64,000 nucleotides of DNA from DASUBV01 sp036510065 (GCA_036510065.1 DATCEO010000017.1:62001-126000), one strand, 5' to 3'. Positions 8,137 to 17,817 are shown, counted from the stretch's first letter. Notes: generated by a model not told the origin, from the sequence alone. A program made the numbers and translations.

Positions 8137-8967
8137 TCAGCAGTCGATGGCGAGCAGGCGGAGCGGCGGGCCGTCCGCCAGGTCGATGCTGGCGGGCACG
8201 ATCGCCGCCGTGGCCTGATGGGTGACGGCCGCCGCCGCTAGCTCGCACGCCGGGGTGGCGATCAGGGTGGAGCCCCGCATCAGCGCGTGATCGATCAGGG
8301 CGGTGTACGCGCGCCCGTCGCCGGCGGGCGGCACGGCCAGGACGACGTCCCGCTCGGTGATCCCGGCCTCGGCGCACAGCCGGACCAGCTCGGCCGCCAG
8401 GTCCAGGTGGGTGAGGGCGGCCTGCCCCAGCGTCCCGTCCGCGCCCCGCACGTACGGCAGCAGGGCCAGGTCATGGCTCCGGGCGGCAGTCGGGCGCATG
8501 GAGCCCAGCCCGAGCAGCGAGGTGAACGGCATCGCGCCGGCCGCCTCCCCGAAGGAGATCACCTGGCGGACCCAGGACCTGTCGGCGGCCGCCAGCCCGG
8601 CCGCCGACAGGGCGTTCGAGGTGATGAGCACGCGGGCGCCGCAGTCCGCTAGCTGCCCGGCGATTTCCGGAACCGACAGGTCGGCGGAGACTGGCGAGGG
8701 GACGGCACCGGCGGCCCGGATGGCGTGACAGGCGAGTATGTAGGAAGTCGCGTCGGCCACGTACACGCCGACCGCGTCCCGCGGCCGGACTCCGCGCCAG
8801 GCCAGGCCCGCCGCCGCCCGCTGCAGCACGACCGCCAGCCCGGGGTAGGAGTACGGCGCGTCCGCGGCGCCGCCCAGCAGTGCCAGATGCGAGCCGCGCG
8901 CCGGGGCGCTGACCAGCAGGCGCTGGGTGACTGTCGTCTCACCGACCGATGCTTCTGCGGTCGTCAT
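8137..8967 (-). CDS. Truncated, degenerate AMP-binding (ANL) domain protein
   Basis: A 276-residue protein that aligns with only the first half of acyl-CoA synthetase/4-coumarate-CoA ligase-like enzymes: SYPGLAVVLQRAAAGLAWRGVRPRDAVGVYV, then ILACHAIRAAGAVPSPVSADLSVPEIAGQLADCGARVLIT, then HDLALLPYVRGADGTLGQAALTHLDLAAELVRL. The last piece occupies the position of the ATP phosphate loop (YSSGTTGLPKGVMLTH in active enzymes), but the Ser/Thr/Gly and Lys residues are gone. The large-domain remainder and the whole C-terminal lid are missing, and the protein ends cleanly at LLAIDC. It cannot be an adenylating enzyme as such. It could be a decayed gene or a repurposed binding protein; the frame is intact over the full length, which favours selection on it. 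Confidence 0.6.
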   Translation of the reverse strand: MTTAEASVGETTVTQRLLVSAPARGSHLALLGGAADAPYSYPGLAVVLQRAAAGLAWRGVRPRDAVGVYVADATSYILACHAIRAAGAVPSPVSADLSVPEIAGQLADCGARVLITSNALSAAGLAAADRSWVRQVISFGEAAGAMPFTSLLGLGSMRPTAARSHDLALLPYVRGADGTLGQAALTHLDLAAELVRLCAEAGITERDVVLAVPPAGDGRAYTALIDHALMRGSTLIATPACELAAAAVTHQATAAIVPASIDLADGPPLRLLAIDC

Positions 8968-9462
8968 GGCGTTCCGCAACCTTTCCGCCTGGGGACCGGC
9001 GTCACTCGTCTCAGGCCCGCTGTCTCGCCGGTGCCGCTGGTGGTGCTGTCTTGTCGCTGCCACGGGTTCACGGCGGCGCGTGCGCACGACGCTACGCATG
9101 CCGCGCCGTCGTCGCATCGTCAGGAATATGTAGCCGGGTATGTACATCGCCCGGCCCGGCCTGCCTGCGCCGGCCTGGCACTGCGGGCGATGCGCCGGCG
9201 CGGCCCCGGCCAGGCCGGCCACCCCCCTCCTGGTGGCCGGATCAACCGAGGCCGCACTGCGCCTCGGTTAAGAAGTTAGGCCTCAGGGGTCCGGCCGCAC
9301 ATGCGCCGAATGAGCCATTCCGATGTGCAGCTCAGGCGTCGGAGCAGGTCACAGGCGTATGTACATGAGCGGGCCGGGCATGTAGCCGCCACCCCGGCCG
9401 CCCGGCCCGGCCGGTCAGATCATGTAGGGGACATGGCATGGATGTAACCGGCCCGCGCGGGC
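8968..9462. other. 495-base intergenic region with repeated ATGTA-rich motifs
   Basis: No convincing gene is seen. The region lies upstream of the half-ANL gene and beyond the 3' end of the LuxR/ATPase gene, both on the minus strand. It contains two copies of TATGTACAT (9139-9147 and 9358-9366), two copies of ATGTAGCCG (9128-9136 and 9380-9388), further CATGTA/CATGGATGTA runs near 9420-9445, and a hairpin at 9244-9269. Such AT-containing clusters stand out in this GC-rich background and may be regulator sites. Confidence 0.45.
9244..9269 (-). terminator. Hairpin, possible terminator of the LuxR/ATPase gene
   Basis: AACCGAGGC and GCCTCGGTT form a perfect 9-base stem with an 8-base loop. It lies about 190 bases beyond the stop of the minus-strand LuxR/ATPase gene and before the next minus-strand gene, so termination is plausible. 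The distance makes the assignment tentative. Confidence 0.4.
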
Positions 9463-11997
9463 TCAGCGGCCGGGTTCCCGTTCGGCCGCCCACGCCGCGA
9501 CCTGGGCCCGGGAGGTGAAGCCAAGCTTGCCGAAGATGTTGGCCACGTGCCGGGCGGCGGTGGCCGGGCTGATGGTCAGCTCGGCGGCGATGCCCCGGTT
9601 GGACAGGCCCCGCGCGATCAGGCCCGCGATTTCCAGCTCACGAGCGGTCAGCACGCTGGGGGAGCCGCCGGCCGGGCCGGCGAATGCGCCGGCGGGAGCG
9701 TCGCGGCCGGGAGCGGCGTGGCCCGCAGCGCTGCAGCTGGCAGCTTCACGGCTGGCGGCCTGGCGGCTGGCCGCGTCACGGTCGGCCCGCAGGGCGAACG
9801 AGACCGCCCCGTGCGCGGTCAGCTGCTCGCCCTCGGCGACCAGGGCGGTGACGGCATCCGCCCCGAGCCGCTGGCGCGCCGACTCCAGGAGCGACTCCAT
9901 GCGGCGCAGCGCACCCGGCGATGCGATCTGGCCGAGGGCCGTGCGCAGCGCCGACCCGGCGCTCGCGAGCTTGGTCGCCGCGGCCATGTCGTCGCGCAGG
10001 ACGGCCAGGGCGGCAAAGGCCTCGATGCCGCGGATGGTGGCCAGGCGCTGACCGGTGGCCAGGCTGAGCTGGATGCTCTCGCTCAGGCTGGCGGCGGCGG
10101 CGTCGAGGTCGGCCTGTGAGAGGGCGACCAGGCCGATCCCGGCCAGGCACCTGGCCATCTCCGGCCGGGCGTCGATCTGCCGGTACAGCGCCAGCGCGGC
10201 GCGGAAATGCCGCAGGGCCGCGGCGCTGTCGCCGCGCTGCCGGGCCAGGGCGCCGAACCCGTACAGGGTCTGGGCCACCCCCCAGCCGTTGTTGTCCCGC
10301 AGCGTCTCCAGGGCCACCTCGAAGGTCTGCTGCGCTTCGTTGAGCCGACCAAGCCGGGCCAGCACCGACGCCTTCGTGGCCAGCGCCAGGCCCTCCTCCC
10401 AGCAGTCCCCGGCCTTGCGGGCCGCCTGGACCGCCATCTCGGCGCTGTCCAGGGCTTCCTTGGTGCGACCGTCCTGCATCTGGAGCAGGGACAGGAGCCG
10501 CCGGGCGCCTGCCTCTGCGGGCTCGGCGGAGGCCTGGAAGAGGCCCAGGGCGGCCTGGGCGCAGTCGCCCGCCGTCGGGTAGTCCTGCTGCTCGAAGGCC
10601 AGCTCGGCCAGGTGCACCAGGGCGCGCGCCCGGGCGTCCTGCGACATCGGCACCGGCAGCGCGAGCAGCCTGTCGAACCAGGCGACGCCCTCGGTGACGT
10701 CCCCGGAGGCCACCCAGGCGCTGCGCAGCGCCACGCACAGCCGCAGGCCGCGCTCCGCGTCTTCCCGGCTCAGGCATTCGGACAGGGCGTGCCGGAAATT
10801 AGGGCGCTCGACGTCGATCCGGTGGTACATCGCGACCCGCGCGGACCAGGGCGGGTCACCGCGCACGAATGCCCTGGCCACGACCTCTTCGCCCAGCCGC
10901 AGCAGGTAGTCACGGTGCGCGGCCCGGATCTCCGGCTGCTCGCCGGAGGCCGCCAGCCGGTCGGATGCGTACTCGCCGATCGTGTCGAGCAGCCGGTACC
11001 GGGCATCGCCGGCCAGCTCGCCGTCCAGGCTGACCAGCGACTTGTCGATCAGCGCGGCCAGCAGGTCCAGCACGCGGTCGGCCGGGATCTGCTCGTCGGC
11101 GCAGACCTGCTCGGCCATCTCCAGGTTCCACCCGGAGAACACCGACAGCCTGCGCAGCAGCGCCTGCTCCGGCTCGGTGAGCAGCTCGTAGCTCCAGTCC
11201 ACCGCCGCGCGCAGCGTCTGCTGGCGCATCGGCGCGGTCCGGTCCCCGGAGGCCAGCAGCTGGAACCGGTCGCTGAGGCGGTCGGCGATCTGGTCGACCG
11301 ACAGCGCCCGGATCCGCGCCGATGCCAGCTCGATGGCCAGCGGAATGCCGTCGAGCATCCGGCACAGCCGGGCCACGGACTGGGCGTTCTCCGCGGTGAG
11401 CGCGAATCCTGGCCGGACGGCCGCGGCCCGGTCGGTGAACAGGCGCACGGCCTCGTGCTCGAGCATCTCGGCCACGCTCAGCCGTTCCAGCGCGGCGGGC
11501 AGCTCCAGCGGCGGCACCCGCCAGACCGTCTCGCCGCGCACCCGCAGCGGCTCCCGGCTGGTCGCGATCACGCGGAATCCCCGGCAGGCGGACAGCAGCC
11601 GCTGCACCAGGGGCGCGCAGGCCTCGACCAGGTGCTCGCAGGTATCCAGGATGAGCAGCAGCTCGCGCGAGCGCAGCGCGTCGCAGAGCGTCTCCGGCAG
11701 GGCCCGGTCGGGCTCCTCGCGGACGCCCAGCGTGGCCGCTACCCGGCGGGCCACGAACTCAGGATCACGCAGGTCAGCCAGCTCAGCGAGCCAGACGCCG
11801 TCCGGGAAGGACGGGGTCAGGCCGGCGCCGAGGCGGACCGCCAGCCGGGTCTTGCCGATGCCGCCCGGCCCGCAGAGCGTCAGCGCCCGGACGTCGGTGA
11901 GCAGCACGGCAAGCTCCGCCAGGTCTCGCTCGCGCCCGACGAAGCTGTTGGGCTCAGCCGGCAGGTTCCCGGCGCTGAGCAGGATTTCGGTGGTCAT
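9463..11997 (-). CDS. Large LuxR family regulator with NB-ARC-type ATPase and TPR-like repeats
   Basis: An 844-residue regulator of the predicted-ATPase/LuxR (COG3903-like) group. The N-terminus has SFVGRERDLAELAVLL and Walker A LCGPGGIGKTRLAVRL (~41-56), then Walker B LLLILDTCEHLVEAC and ATSREPLRV. Residues ~400-720 are helical repeats of TPR type rich in Ala/Leu. The C-terminal ~65 residues are a LuxR HTH (LTARELEIAGLIARGLSNRGIAAELTISPATAARHVANIFGKLGF). Such proteins are thought to couple nucleotide and ligand binding to activation of nearby promoters. AGAAGGA upstream of the ATG supports the start. A close paralogue lies at 57-59.6 kb. Its target is unknown; the divergent EamA gene is a candidate. 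Confidence 0.85.
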   Translation of the reverse strand: MTTEILLSAGNLPAEPNSFVGRERDLAELAVLLTDVRALTLCGPGGIGKTRLAVRLGAGLTPSFPDGVWLAELADLRDPEFVARRVAATLGVREEPDRALPETLCDALRSRELLLILDTCEHLVEACAPLVQRLLSACRGFRVIATSREPLRVRGETVWRVPPLELPAALERLSVAEMLEHEAVRLFTDRAAAVRPGFALTAENAQSVARLCRMLDGIPLAIELASARIRALSVDQIADRLSDRFQLLASGDRTAPMRQQTLRAAVDWSYELLTEPEQALLRRLSVFSGWNLEMAEQVCADEQIPADRVLDLLAALIDKSLVSLDGELAGDARYRLLDTIGEYASDRLAASGEQPEIRAAHRDYLLRLGEEVVARAFVRGDPPWSARVAMYHRIDVERPNFRHALSECLSREDAERGLRLCVALRSAWVASGDVTEGVAWFDRLLALPVPMSQDARARALVHLAELAFEQQDYPTAGDCAQAALGLFQASAEPAEAGARRLLSLLQMQDGRTKEALDSAEMAVQAARKAGDCWEEGLALATKASVLARLGRLNEAQQTFEVALETLRDNNGWGVAQTLYGFGALARQRGDSAAALRHFRAALALYRQIDARPEMARCLAGIGLVALSQADLDAAAASLSESIQLSLATGQRLATIRGIEAFAALAVLRDDMAAATKLASAGSALRTALGQIASPGALRRMESLLESARQRLGADAVTALVAEGEQLTAHGAVSFALRADRDAASRQAASREAASCSAAGHAAPGRDAPAGAFAGPAGGSPSVLTARELEIAGLIARGLSNRGIAAELTISPATAARHVANIFGKLGFTSRAQVAAWAAEREPGR

Positions 11998-12211
11998 CGT
12001 CCTTCTGGGATAGTTGACGCGCCCTGCCTCATTGTCGCACCACCCCTGGCTTCCTGCCGACCGTCAGCGAGGGTGAACTTAGCCGGATCTCCTGCGGTAT
12101 GGGCGGGTATGAACAGCTGCCTGACCTGGCCGACTGCGCGCGTCTGCCGGATCTAGTTACTGACAGTGGTCTATCGTCACGTTGCGTGATGCAATTTGCC
12201 TGGCGTAGTGC

Positions 12212-13144
12212 GTGACCTACGGGCTGCTGGCCGCGGCCGCCTGGGGCGTGTCCACGATCGCGGCGGCCAGCGCCGCCCGGCGGATCGGCACCTTTACCGC
12301 CGTCCTCGTCAGCCAGGTCCTGGGCCTGGCGGTGCTCGTGCTGCTGGGCGCGATCCTGCATCCGCCGCTGGCGGCGGTCGGCGGTGCCACGGCCGTCGGG
12401 CTGACGAGTGCCGGCGTGCTGGGACTGATCGGCTGGCTGTGTTATTACCGGGCGCTGGAAAGCGGCCCAGTGGGCCTGGTGAGCTCGATTGGCGCGACCT
12501 ACGGCGGCGTGACGGCGCTGCTGGCGGTGGCCGTGCTCGGTGAGCGCATCGGCAGCATGGGGGGCGCCGGCGTTGCCTTGTCGGTAGCGGGGATCGCCAT
12601 GGCCACGGCCCGCAGCACGCCGCCCCCGGCCGCGGCGGGCGGGGCGGAGATGACCGGGCTGGCGGTCATGCACATGGCGGCCCCGGCGCGAACAACCGGG
12701 TCGGCCGTGCTCGCGCGGGGCCTGGGGCGTCCCGGCATCCCGCTGGCCCTGGCCTCGGCGAGCAGCTACGGGGTGGGCGCGTTCCTCCTGGGCCGCTACT
12801 CGGCCGGCGCGGGCTGGCTGCCGTCCACGCTCGTGGCCTACATCGCCTCGGTGGCGGCGCTGGTGCTAGCGCTGCCGTTCCTCGGCCGGCCGCAGCCGCT
12901 CCGGGGCCGTGCGCCGGGCCTGATCTGGGCCGTCGTGGCCGGGCTGACCGAGGTCGGCGCCCTGCTGGCTTTCTCGCGCGGCGGCCAGGTCGGGCAGGTA
13001 GCGGTGACCGCGGCCGTGTCCAGCCTCTACCCGGCGCTCGCCCTGGCCGCGGGCATCCTGATGTTCGGGGAGCGGCTAAGCGGCCGCCAGGTGATCGGGG
13101 TGGGCTGCATAGGCGCCGGCGTGGTCATGCTCGGCCTGGCCTGA
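12212..13144 (+). CDS. EamA/DMT family transporter
   Basis: A 310-residue membrane protein made of two homologous halves with about ten membrane segments, as in EamA (drug/metabolite transporter) proteins. LCYYRALESGPVGLVSSIGATYGGVTALLAVAVLGERIG in the first half matches AFSRGGQVGQVAVTAAVSSLYPALALAAGILMFGERLS in the second. The GTG at 12212 begins immediately with the first membrane helix; no strong ribosome site is seen. A small palindrome TCACG-TTG-CGTGA (12177-12189) lies 22 bases upstream and could be an operator. It is divergent from the LuxR/ATPase gene and converges with the GH38 gene. Substrate unknown. Confidence 0.82.
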   Translation: MTYGLLAAAAWGVSTIAAASAARRIGTFTAVLVSQVLGLAVLVLLGAILHPPLAAVGGATAVGLTSAGVLGLIGWLCYYRALESGPVGLVSSIGATYGGVTALLAVAVLGERIGSMGGAGVALSVAGIAMATARSTPPPAAAGGAEMTGLAVMHMAAPARTTGSAVLARGLGRPGIPLALASASSYGVGAFLLGRYSAGAGWLPSTLVAYIASVAALVLALPFLGRPQPLRGRAPGLIWAVVAGLTEVGALLAFSRGGQVGQVAVTAAVSSLYPALALAAGILMFGERLSGRQVIGVGCIGAGVVMLGLA

Positions 13145-13156
13145 GGCCGCGGCCCG

Positions 13157-16100
13157 TCAGGCGATGATCACCTCGACCGGCTCGCTGTACCTGGTCCGGC
13201 CGAAGTACATGACCTTGGCGAGCACCCACCATCGCTGGCCGCGCCGGGCGGCGGCGGGCACGGTGACCCGAAAGCGCAGGACCGCCGTCTTGCCGGCCGC
13301 GGCCTCGAAGCCGCCCGCCCAGTCCGGCACGCAGGCCCAGCTGCCGGCGGGCGAGATGAGCTGGACCTCGCCGCGGATGGCCGAGGCGGCGTGGTTGTCC
13401 ACCACGATCTCGATGTCCCCGCTCTGGCCGGGCGACAGCGTGAGCTCCGGGCCGGACACCGTCACGTCAGCCTCGGCGCTCAGCGCCCGCAGATCGGCCT
13501 CGTAATCCGCGACAAGCTCGCCCCGCGGCAGGTCGGTCGCGCTGCCCGCCCCGGGTGTCCCCGCCCCGGCTGTCCCCGCCGTGGTTCCGGTGACCACCAG
13601 CACCGCGTCCTCGATCACCTGGCCGAGGTGGTCGCTGAGCTGAGCGGCGACGAAATGATGACCCTCGGCCGCTTCGGGCAGCTGCCGCACCGTCAGGTCC
13701 CAGCCAGCGTGCCCCCGCCCCGGCAGGTCGTAGCGGAGCGGGCCGGGCGGCTGCACGTCCAGGCCCGGCGGAACGCTCAGGCAGACCTCGCCGGCTGTCG
13801 CGTCCGGCCCGCAGGCGACGGTCAGCCGCAGCTGCCCCGCCTCTTGCGGGCTGACGCCGAGGCGGGCGGGTGACAGATGCACCGCCACCGGCATGTTGCC
13901 GGCTGGCGCCGGTCCCTTGCCGTGCAGCCAGTACCGGGCATACACCGGCTGCGCCGCCTCGGGCAGCGCCTGGCCGGGCGCGCCTGCGTCCCGGTCCGCC
14001 AGCCACGGCGGGGCGGCCGGGGTGAGCTCGACGGTGGCCACCCCGGCGGCCGGCACCGCCACCTCCGCGGCGCCGGCCGTGAGCGGCAGCGGCTCGTCCG
14101 CCGCGTCCTCGCACAGGCCGGCCGCCCGCGCCGCGGTCAGGCCGGTGAAGAGCCGGACCAGCGCCGTGGCTGGGCCGCCGCCGCCGTCCCGCAGCCGCGC
14201 CGTCACGCCGTCGGCCGGGCTGGGCTGCGGGCCGGGGGCGAGCGGGTTGCCGCGCGGCTTGAGCGCGGCCAGGATCGCGGTCGGGGGCTCGACACTGGCC
14301 AGGCTGGCGCGGGCGGGCAGCGGCCCGGAGTGCAGGTCCGTCGTGACGGTCAGCAGGCCCGCGTTGTAGTCCTGCCCGGTCCCGGTGAAGCCTGCCTCGC
14401 GCCAGTCGCCCGGCCCGGCGGCCAGCGCGTACTCGAAGGTGTGGCTCCAGTGCTGCCAGGCGAAGCTGCTGCCATCGGGCGCGGTCCGGGCCGGGCCGTC
14501 GATCCAGACGCCGCAGGGCCAGGAGCTGCACGCCCGCATCAGCGCGATGGTCGCCACGCCGCCGGGCGTGACGAGACTGCTGGGCGTACCGCGGTTGAGC
14601 AGCGCGATCGAGTGCCCGGCCAGCGCGGTCGCCGGGCCGCCCGCGCCCTCGCCGGCCCTGGACGCCTCGGCCGCGCCAGTCGCCGGGGCGGCGGGTACCT
14701 CGATGACCGAGTCGGCCAGGTCTTCGGTCAGCGCCCGGACCGCGGCCGCCAGCTCCGCGGGCCCGGACCCCGCGATGATCAGCACCGGCAGGTCGGCGGC
14801 CCCGCGGACGTCGGCCCTGGGGCCGAAGGCGTCGTCCCGGCTCCTGGCCGCGGGCACCCACAGGCGCGCGGTGCCCGCGGCCCGCAGCTGCCTGGCCAGC
14901 TCCGCGGCGGGCTCCGGCCCGGCCGCCCCCAGGACGGCCGCGGTGAACGCGTTGACGTCGGGACCGCCGAGGGAGATCCGGAAGTCGGGGAGGTTGGAGT
15001 CGATCTCGATGGCGCCGTACCGCGGCCCGGCCGGCTGCGAGCAGGTCGCGGTCACGCCCTGCCGGGCGAGCGCCACGAGCAGCTCGCGGACGGCCTCCCG
15101 GCTCAGGCTCGGGTCGGCGGCCGGATCCGGGCGGCTGGCGGGTACTGGTGGCGTGACCACCTCGGCGACGCCGATCGCCTGCAGCTGCCGCTGCCCGTCG
15201 GGGCCGGCCAGCGCGATCCGGGCGGTGGAGCCGACGCCGAACCACTCGTGGGCCGGGTTGTCGAGAGTGAACGAGTTTCCCGCCACGTCGGAATCGGCCG
15301 GCCCGAGCGGCCGGCCGATCACCGAGACGGCAGTCTGAAAGACCGGCAGGCCGCCGGGCACCCGCACGGGGAAGGCCACCCGCAGCAGCCGGTCCTGGCC
15401 GATCGAGCCGTCCACGTGGGTCCGGAACTCCACCCGGTCGGCCCCGTCCCACAGCAGCGTCTCCTGGGTCACCGTCAGCCCGCCCAGCCGGAGCTGGGAG
15501 ACCAGCCGCTGGCCGATCGGGGACCGCTGCGCGCTGACCTGCGCCGGCCGGCTGGCCGACCCGGTGCCGGGTCCCTTGGGGGACAGCAGCCACGGGCCTT
15601 CCCCCCACCGCGGATGCTGGGCGTACTCCTCCTGCAGGATGAGCTCGTTGCCGGGCCCGGCGAGCAGCTCGGTTCCGGCCGCCGTCGAGTAGATGCTGGT
15701 CAGCGCGCCACCACGAGCCGGATCGGCGGTGACGGCGAAAGCATCGTTCGCTATCGCGGCGCCCGCGGCGGCCCGCCAGCCGGCCGCCTCCTGTGCCTCC
15801 TGAGTCGCCGGTCCGCCGGGCACCGGGCAGGCCAGGTAGGTGCGGTAACCGACGGCCGGAACGTCGGCCGCCCGGAAGGTCAGCGTCACGGCTGCGAGCG
15901 TGCCGTCGCGATGACACCGGACCCCCTCGGCCAGGAAGGGAACGACCGCGCCGGACTCGTCACGCAGCTCGATCCAGCCGGCGGCACCGTCCGGCTCCAG
16001 CACCGCGGTCGCGAGCCCGGACCGCGCCGTCGACAGGGTGTTCACCACCACGACCGCGATGGCGCCGCTGGGCGCCGCGCCGCGGGGCGGCCCGGCCACG

Positions 16101-17725
16101 GCCGCCACCGGGACCGCCGCGCCGGCTGTTGCGCCGGCTGCCGCCTCGGCCGTTGCGCCGGCTGCCGCGCTGGCGGTATCGGCCAGGCCGGCGAGGTAGC
16201 CGGCGGCCTCGTCGCGGGCCGCGCTGCCGCGCTGCCAGGCCTCCCGCCAGCCGGCCAGCAGGTCAACGTAGACCTGGTCGCCCTCGGTACCGGTGATCGC
16301 GTCGTGGTGGGCGCCGAAGACCAGCAGCCGCCAGGCGCGGTCCAGGCTGGCCAGCGGATAGCGGGCGCCGGCCAGCCAGGCCAGGGTGGCCAGCCGCTCG
16401 CCGTCCAGCAGCGCGGTCTCGGCCTCCCGCTGCGCCTGCTTGGTGTCGGTGTAGGAGACGTCCTTGCCGGTATAGACCGGGTTCATGTCCCGGGTCTGCG
16501 GCGTGATCCAGGCGTCCCCGCGGGCCGCCTCGCCCCGGACAGCCGCGAAGAACTCCCGGGGCAGCGCCATCACGAACCGCGGCCACACATGCCGCGCGTT
16601 CCAGTCCCGGTGAATCGAGGTGGCCCAGCGCGAGGGAACGACATGGTCACCGCCGACGGGCAGCAGCACGTTGCGGGTGGCCGCCACGGGCGCCAGCTCG
16701 AGGAACTGCTGGTAGGCGTCGGCCTCCGCGGTGGCCAGGTCGGCGGCGTGCTGCGTGCCCCAGCCGGCCGAGTAGTGGTTGGCCATGTAACTGGTGAGCA
16801 GGCCGCCGCCGTCCGGCGAGAGCCACTCGAACTCGGCCGCGAACTGCATCAGCCGGTTGTCGCCGGCGGTCCGGCTCGGTCCCCACTGGTGGAACGGCCC
16901 TCTGGCCCACGACGACTCGGTCATCCCGGCCGCGGCCATGAGTCCCGGGTAGGCGGGATCGAAGCCGAAGGCGTCGAGCATCCACGCGGTGCTCGGGTCG
17001 CCCTGCAGCACGCCGCGCTGATAGGCCAGGCCGTAGACGGCGTTGCGGATGGTCGACTCGGCACAGGTCAGGTTGGTGTTGGGCTCGTTGTAGCTGCCGC
17101 CGACCAGCTCGATCCGGCCCGCCGCGATCAGGGCCAGCAGGTCGGCCCGGTCCTCGGGGTGGGCGTCGAAATGCGGCTTGAGATAGTCGATCTCGGCCAG
17201 CACGAACTTGTAGTCCGGATCGCGGCGGGCCTCCGCCAGGTGCAGCGTCACCAGCTCGAAGGCGGTCCGGACCTCCGGCAGCTCGCCCTCCTCGCCGGGC
17301 AGCAGCAGCCGTGACTCCAGGAACTGGCCCTGCGTGCTCCACCACACCGGGTCGTAGTGGAAGTGGCTGACCATCCACATCGTCCATCCCGGCTCGGCGA
17401 TGGTCACGTCGGCCGCCCGCTCGCAGCGGCCGGCCGCGTCGCGGGCAATGACCGTGACCCGGCGCGACGTTCCAGCGGTGACCTCGGCGCCGACCTGGAT
17501 GCCGATCTCGGCGACCTGCTCCCCGCCGGGCGGCGGGGCGGGCACGCGGGCCGGCCCCGGCGTGGTCACCCCCGCGCCGCCGATGGTGACCGTTACTGGC
17601 TCGCCCGGCCGCGTCGCGGTATCGCCGGCGAGCGTGACCAGCACGACCTGCCAGGGCCGGGCGGCCGTGCCGCGGAAGAGCGAGGTGGAAGTGACAGCGC
17701 CGATCCGCATGCCCCATGGTCGCAT
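13157..17725 (-). CDS. Glycoside hydrolase family 38 alpha-mannosidase-like enzyme
   Basis: A 1522-residue protein, longer than most bacterial GH38 enzymes (about 800-1100). A ~115-residue beta domain precedes the catalytic barrel, which opens with MVSHFHYDPVWW (zinc-binding His-x-His motif with Asp, ~residue 120). It contains WMLDAFGFDPAYPG near 250, where the nucleophilic Asp of the family lies, and GAHHDAITGTEGD near 470, supplying another His/Asp pair. The mid and C-terminal beta domains include two NEW3-like segments (TLSPGQSGDIEIVVDNHAASAI and the section near 1290-1370). No signal peptide is seen, so it is probably cytoplasmic and acts on imported mannosides. ATG 17725 or the in-frame ATG at 17710 could be the start. 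It is divergent from the LacI regulator, which probably controls it. Confidence 0.87.
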   Translation of the reverse strand: MRPWGMRIGAVTSTSLFRGTAARPWQVVLVTLAGDTATRPGEPVTVTIGGAGVTTPGPARVPAPPPGGEQVAEIGIQVGAEVTAGTSRRVTVIARDAAGRCERAADVTIAEPGWTMWMVSHFHYDPVWWSTQGQFLESRLLLPGEEGELPEVRTAFELVTLHLAEARRDPDYKFVLAEIDYLKPHFDAHPEDRADLLALIAAGRIELVGGSYNEPNTNLTCAESTIRNAVYGLAYQRGVLQGDPSTAWMLDAFGFDPAYPGLMAAAGMTESSWARGPFHQWGPSRTAGDNRLMQFAAEFEWLSPDGGGLLTSYMANHYSAGWGTQHAADLATAEADAYQQFLELAPVAATRNVLLPVGGDHVVPSRWATSIHRDWNARHVWPRFVMALPREFFAAVRGEAARGDAWITPQTRDMNPVYTGKDVSYTDTKQAQREAETALLDGERLATLAWLAGARYPLASLDRAWRLLVFGAHHDAITGTEGDQVYVDLLAGWREAWQRGSAARDEAAGYLAGLADTASAAAGATAEAAAGATAGAAVPVAAVAGPPRGAAPSGAIAVVVVNTLSTARSGLATAVLEPDGAAGWIELRDESGAVVPFLAEGVRCHRDGTLAAVTLTFRAADVPAVGYRTYLACPVPGGPATQEAQEAAGWRAAAGAAIANDAFAVTADPARGGALTSIYSTAAGTELLAGPGNELILQEEYAQHPRWGEGPWLLSPKGPGTGSASRPAQVSAQRSPIGQRLVSQLRLGGLTVTQETLLWDGADRVEFRTHVDGSIGQDRLLRVAFPVRVPGGLPVFQTAVSVIGRPLGPADSDVAGNSFTLDNPAHEWFGVGSTARIALAGPDGQRQLQAIGVAEVVTPPVPASRPDPAADPSLSREAVRELLVALARQGVTATCSQPAGPRYGAIEIDSNLPDFRISLGGPDVNAFTAAVLGAAGPEPAAELARQLRAAGTARLWVPAARSRDDAFGPRADVRGAADLPVLIIAGSGPAELAAAVRALTEDLADSVIEVPAAPATGAAEASRAGEGAGGPATALAGHSIALLNRGTPSSLVTPGGVATIALMRACSSWPCGVWIDGPARTAPDGSSFAWQHWSHTFEYALAAGPGDWREAGFTGTGQDYNAGLLTVTTDLHSGPLPARASLASVEPPTAILAALKPRGNPLAPGPQPSPADGVTARLRDGGGGPATALVRLFTGLTAARAAGLCEDAADEPLPLTAGAAEVAVPAAGVATVELTPAAPPWLADRDAGAPGQALPEAAQPVYARYWLHGKGPAPAGNMPVAVHLSPARLGVSPQEAGQLRLTVACGPDATAGEVCLSVPPGLDVQPPGPLRYDLPGRGHAGWDLTVRQLPEAAEGHHFVAAQLSDHLGQVIEDAVLVVTGTTAGTAGAGTPGAGSATDLPRGELVADYEADLRALSAEADVTVSGPELTLSPGQSGDIEIVVDNHAASAIRGEVQLISPAGSWACVPDWAGGFEAAAGKTAVLRFRVTVPAAARRGQRWWVLAKVMYFGRTRYSEPVEVIIA

Positions 17726-17817
17726 GGGTCGGTCACGGCCGGGCGGAGGCCAAGTGCGGGCCCGCGCGACCGCAATCGAGGTCAGCCGGCCCGGTTCTGG
17801 ATACGATCCCGTTAACA

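Noticed and set aside
8649..9279. Several open frames on both strands around the half-ANL start
   Set aside because: No family signal; they overlap the ANL gene or the motif-bearing intergenic region and lack start signals.
13467..17314. Very long open frames on both strands across the GH38 gene (including a >1100-codon plus-strand frame at 13877-17314)
   Set aside because: They are frame shadows of a GC-rich gene: Arg/Gly/Pro-rich translations without family motifs, and fully antisense or out of frame to a well-recognised enzyme.
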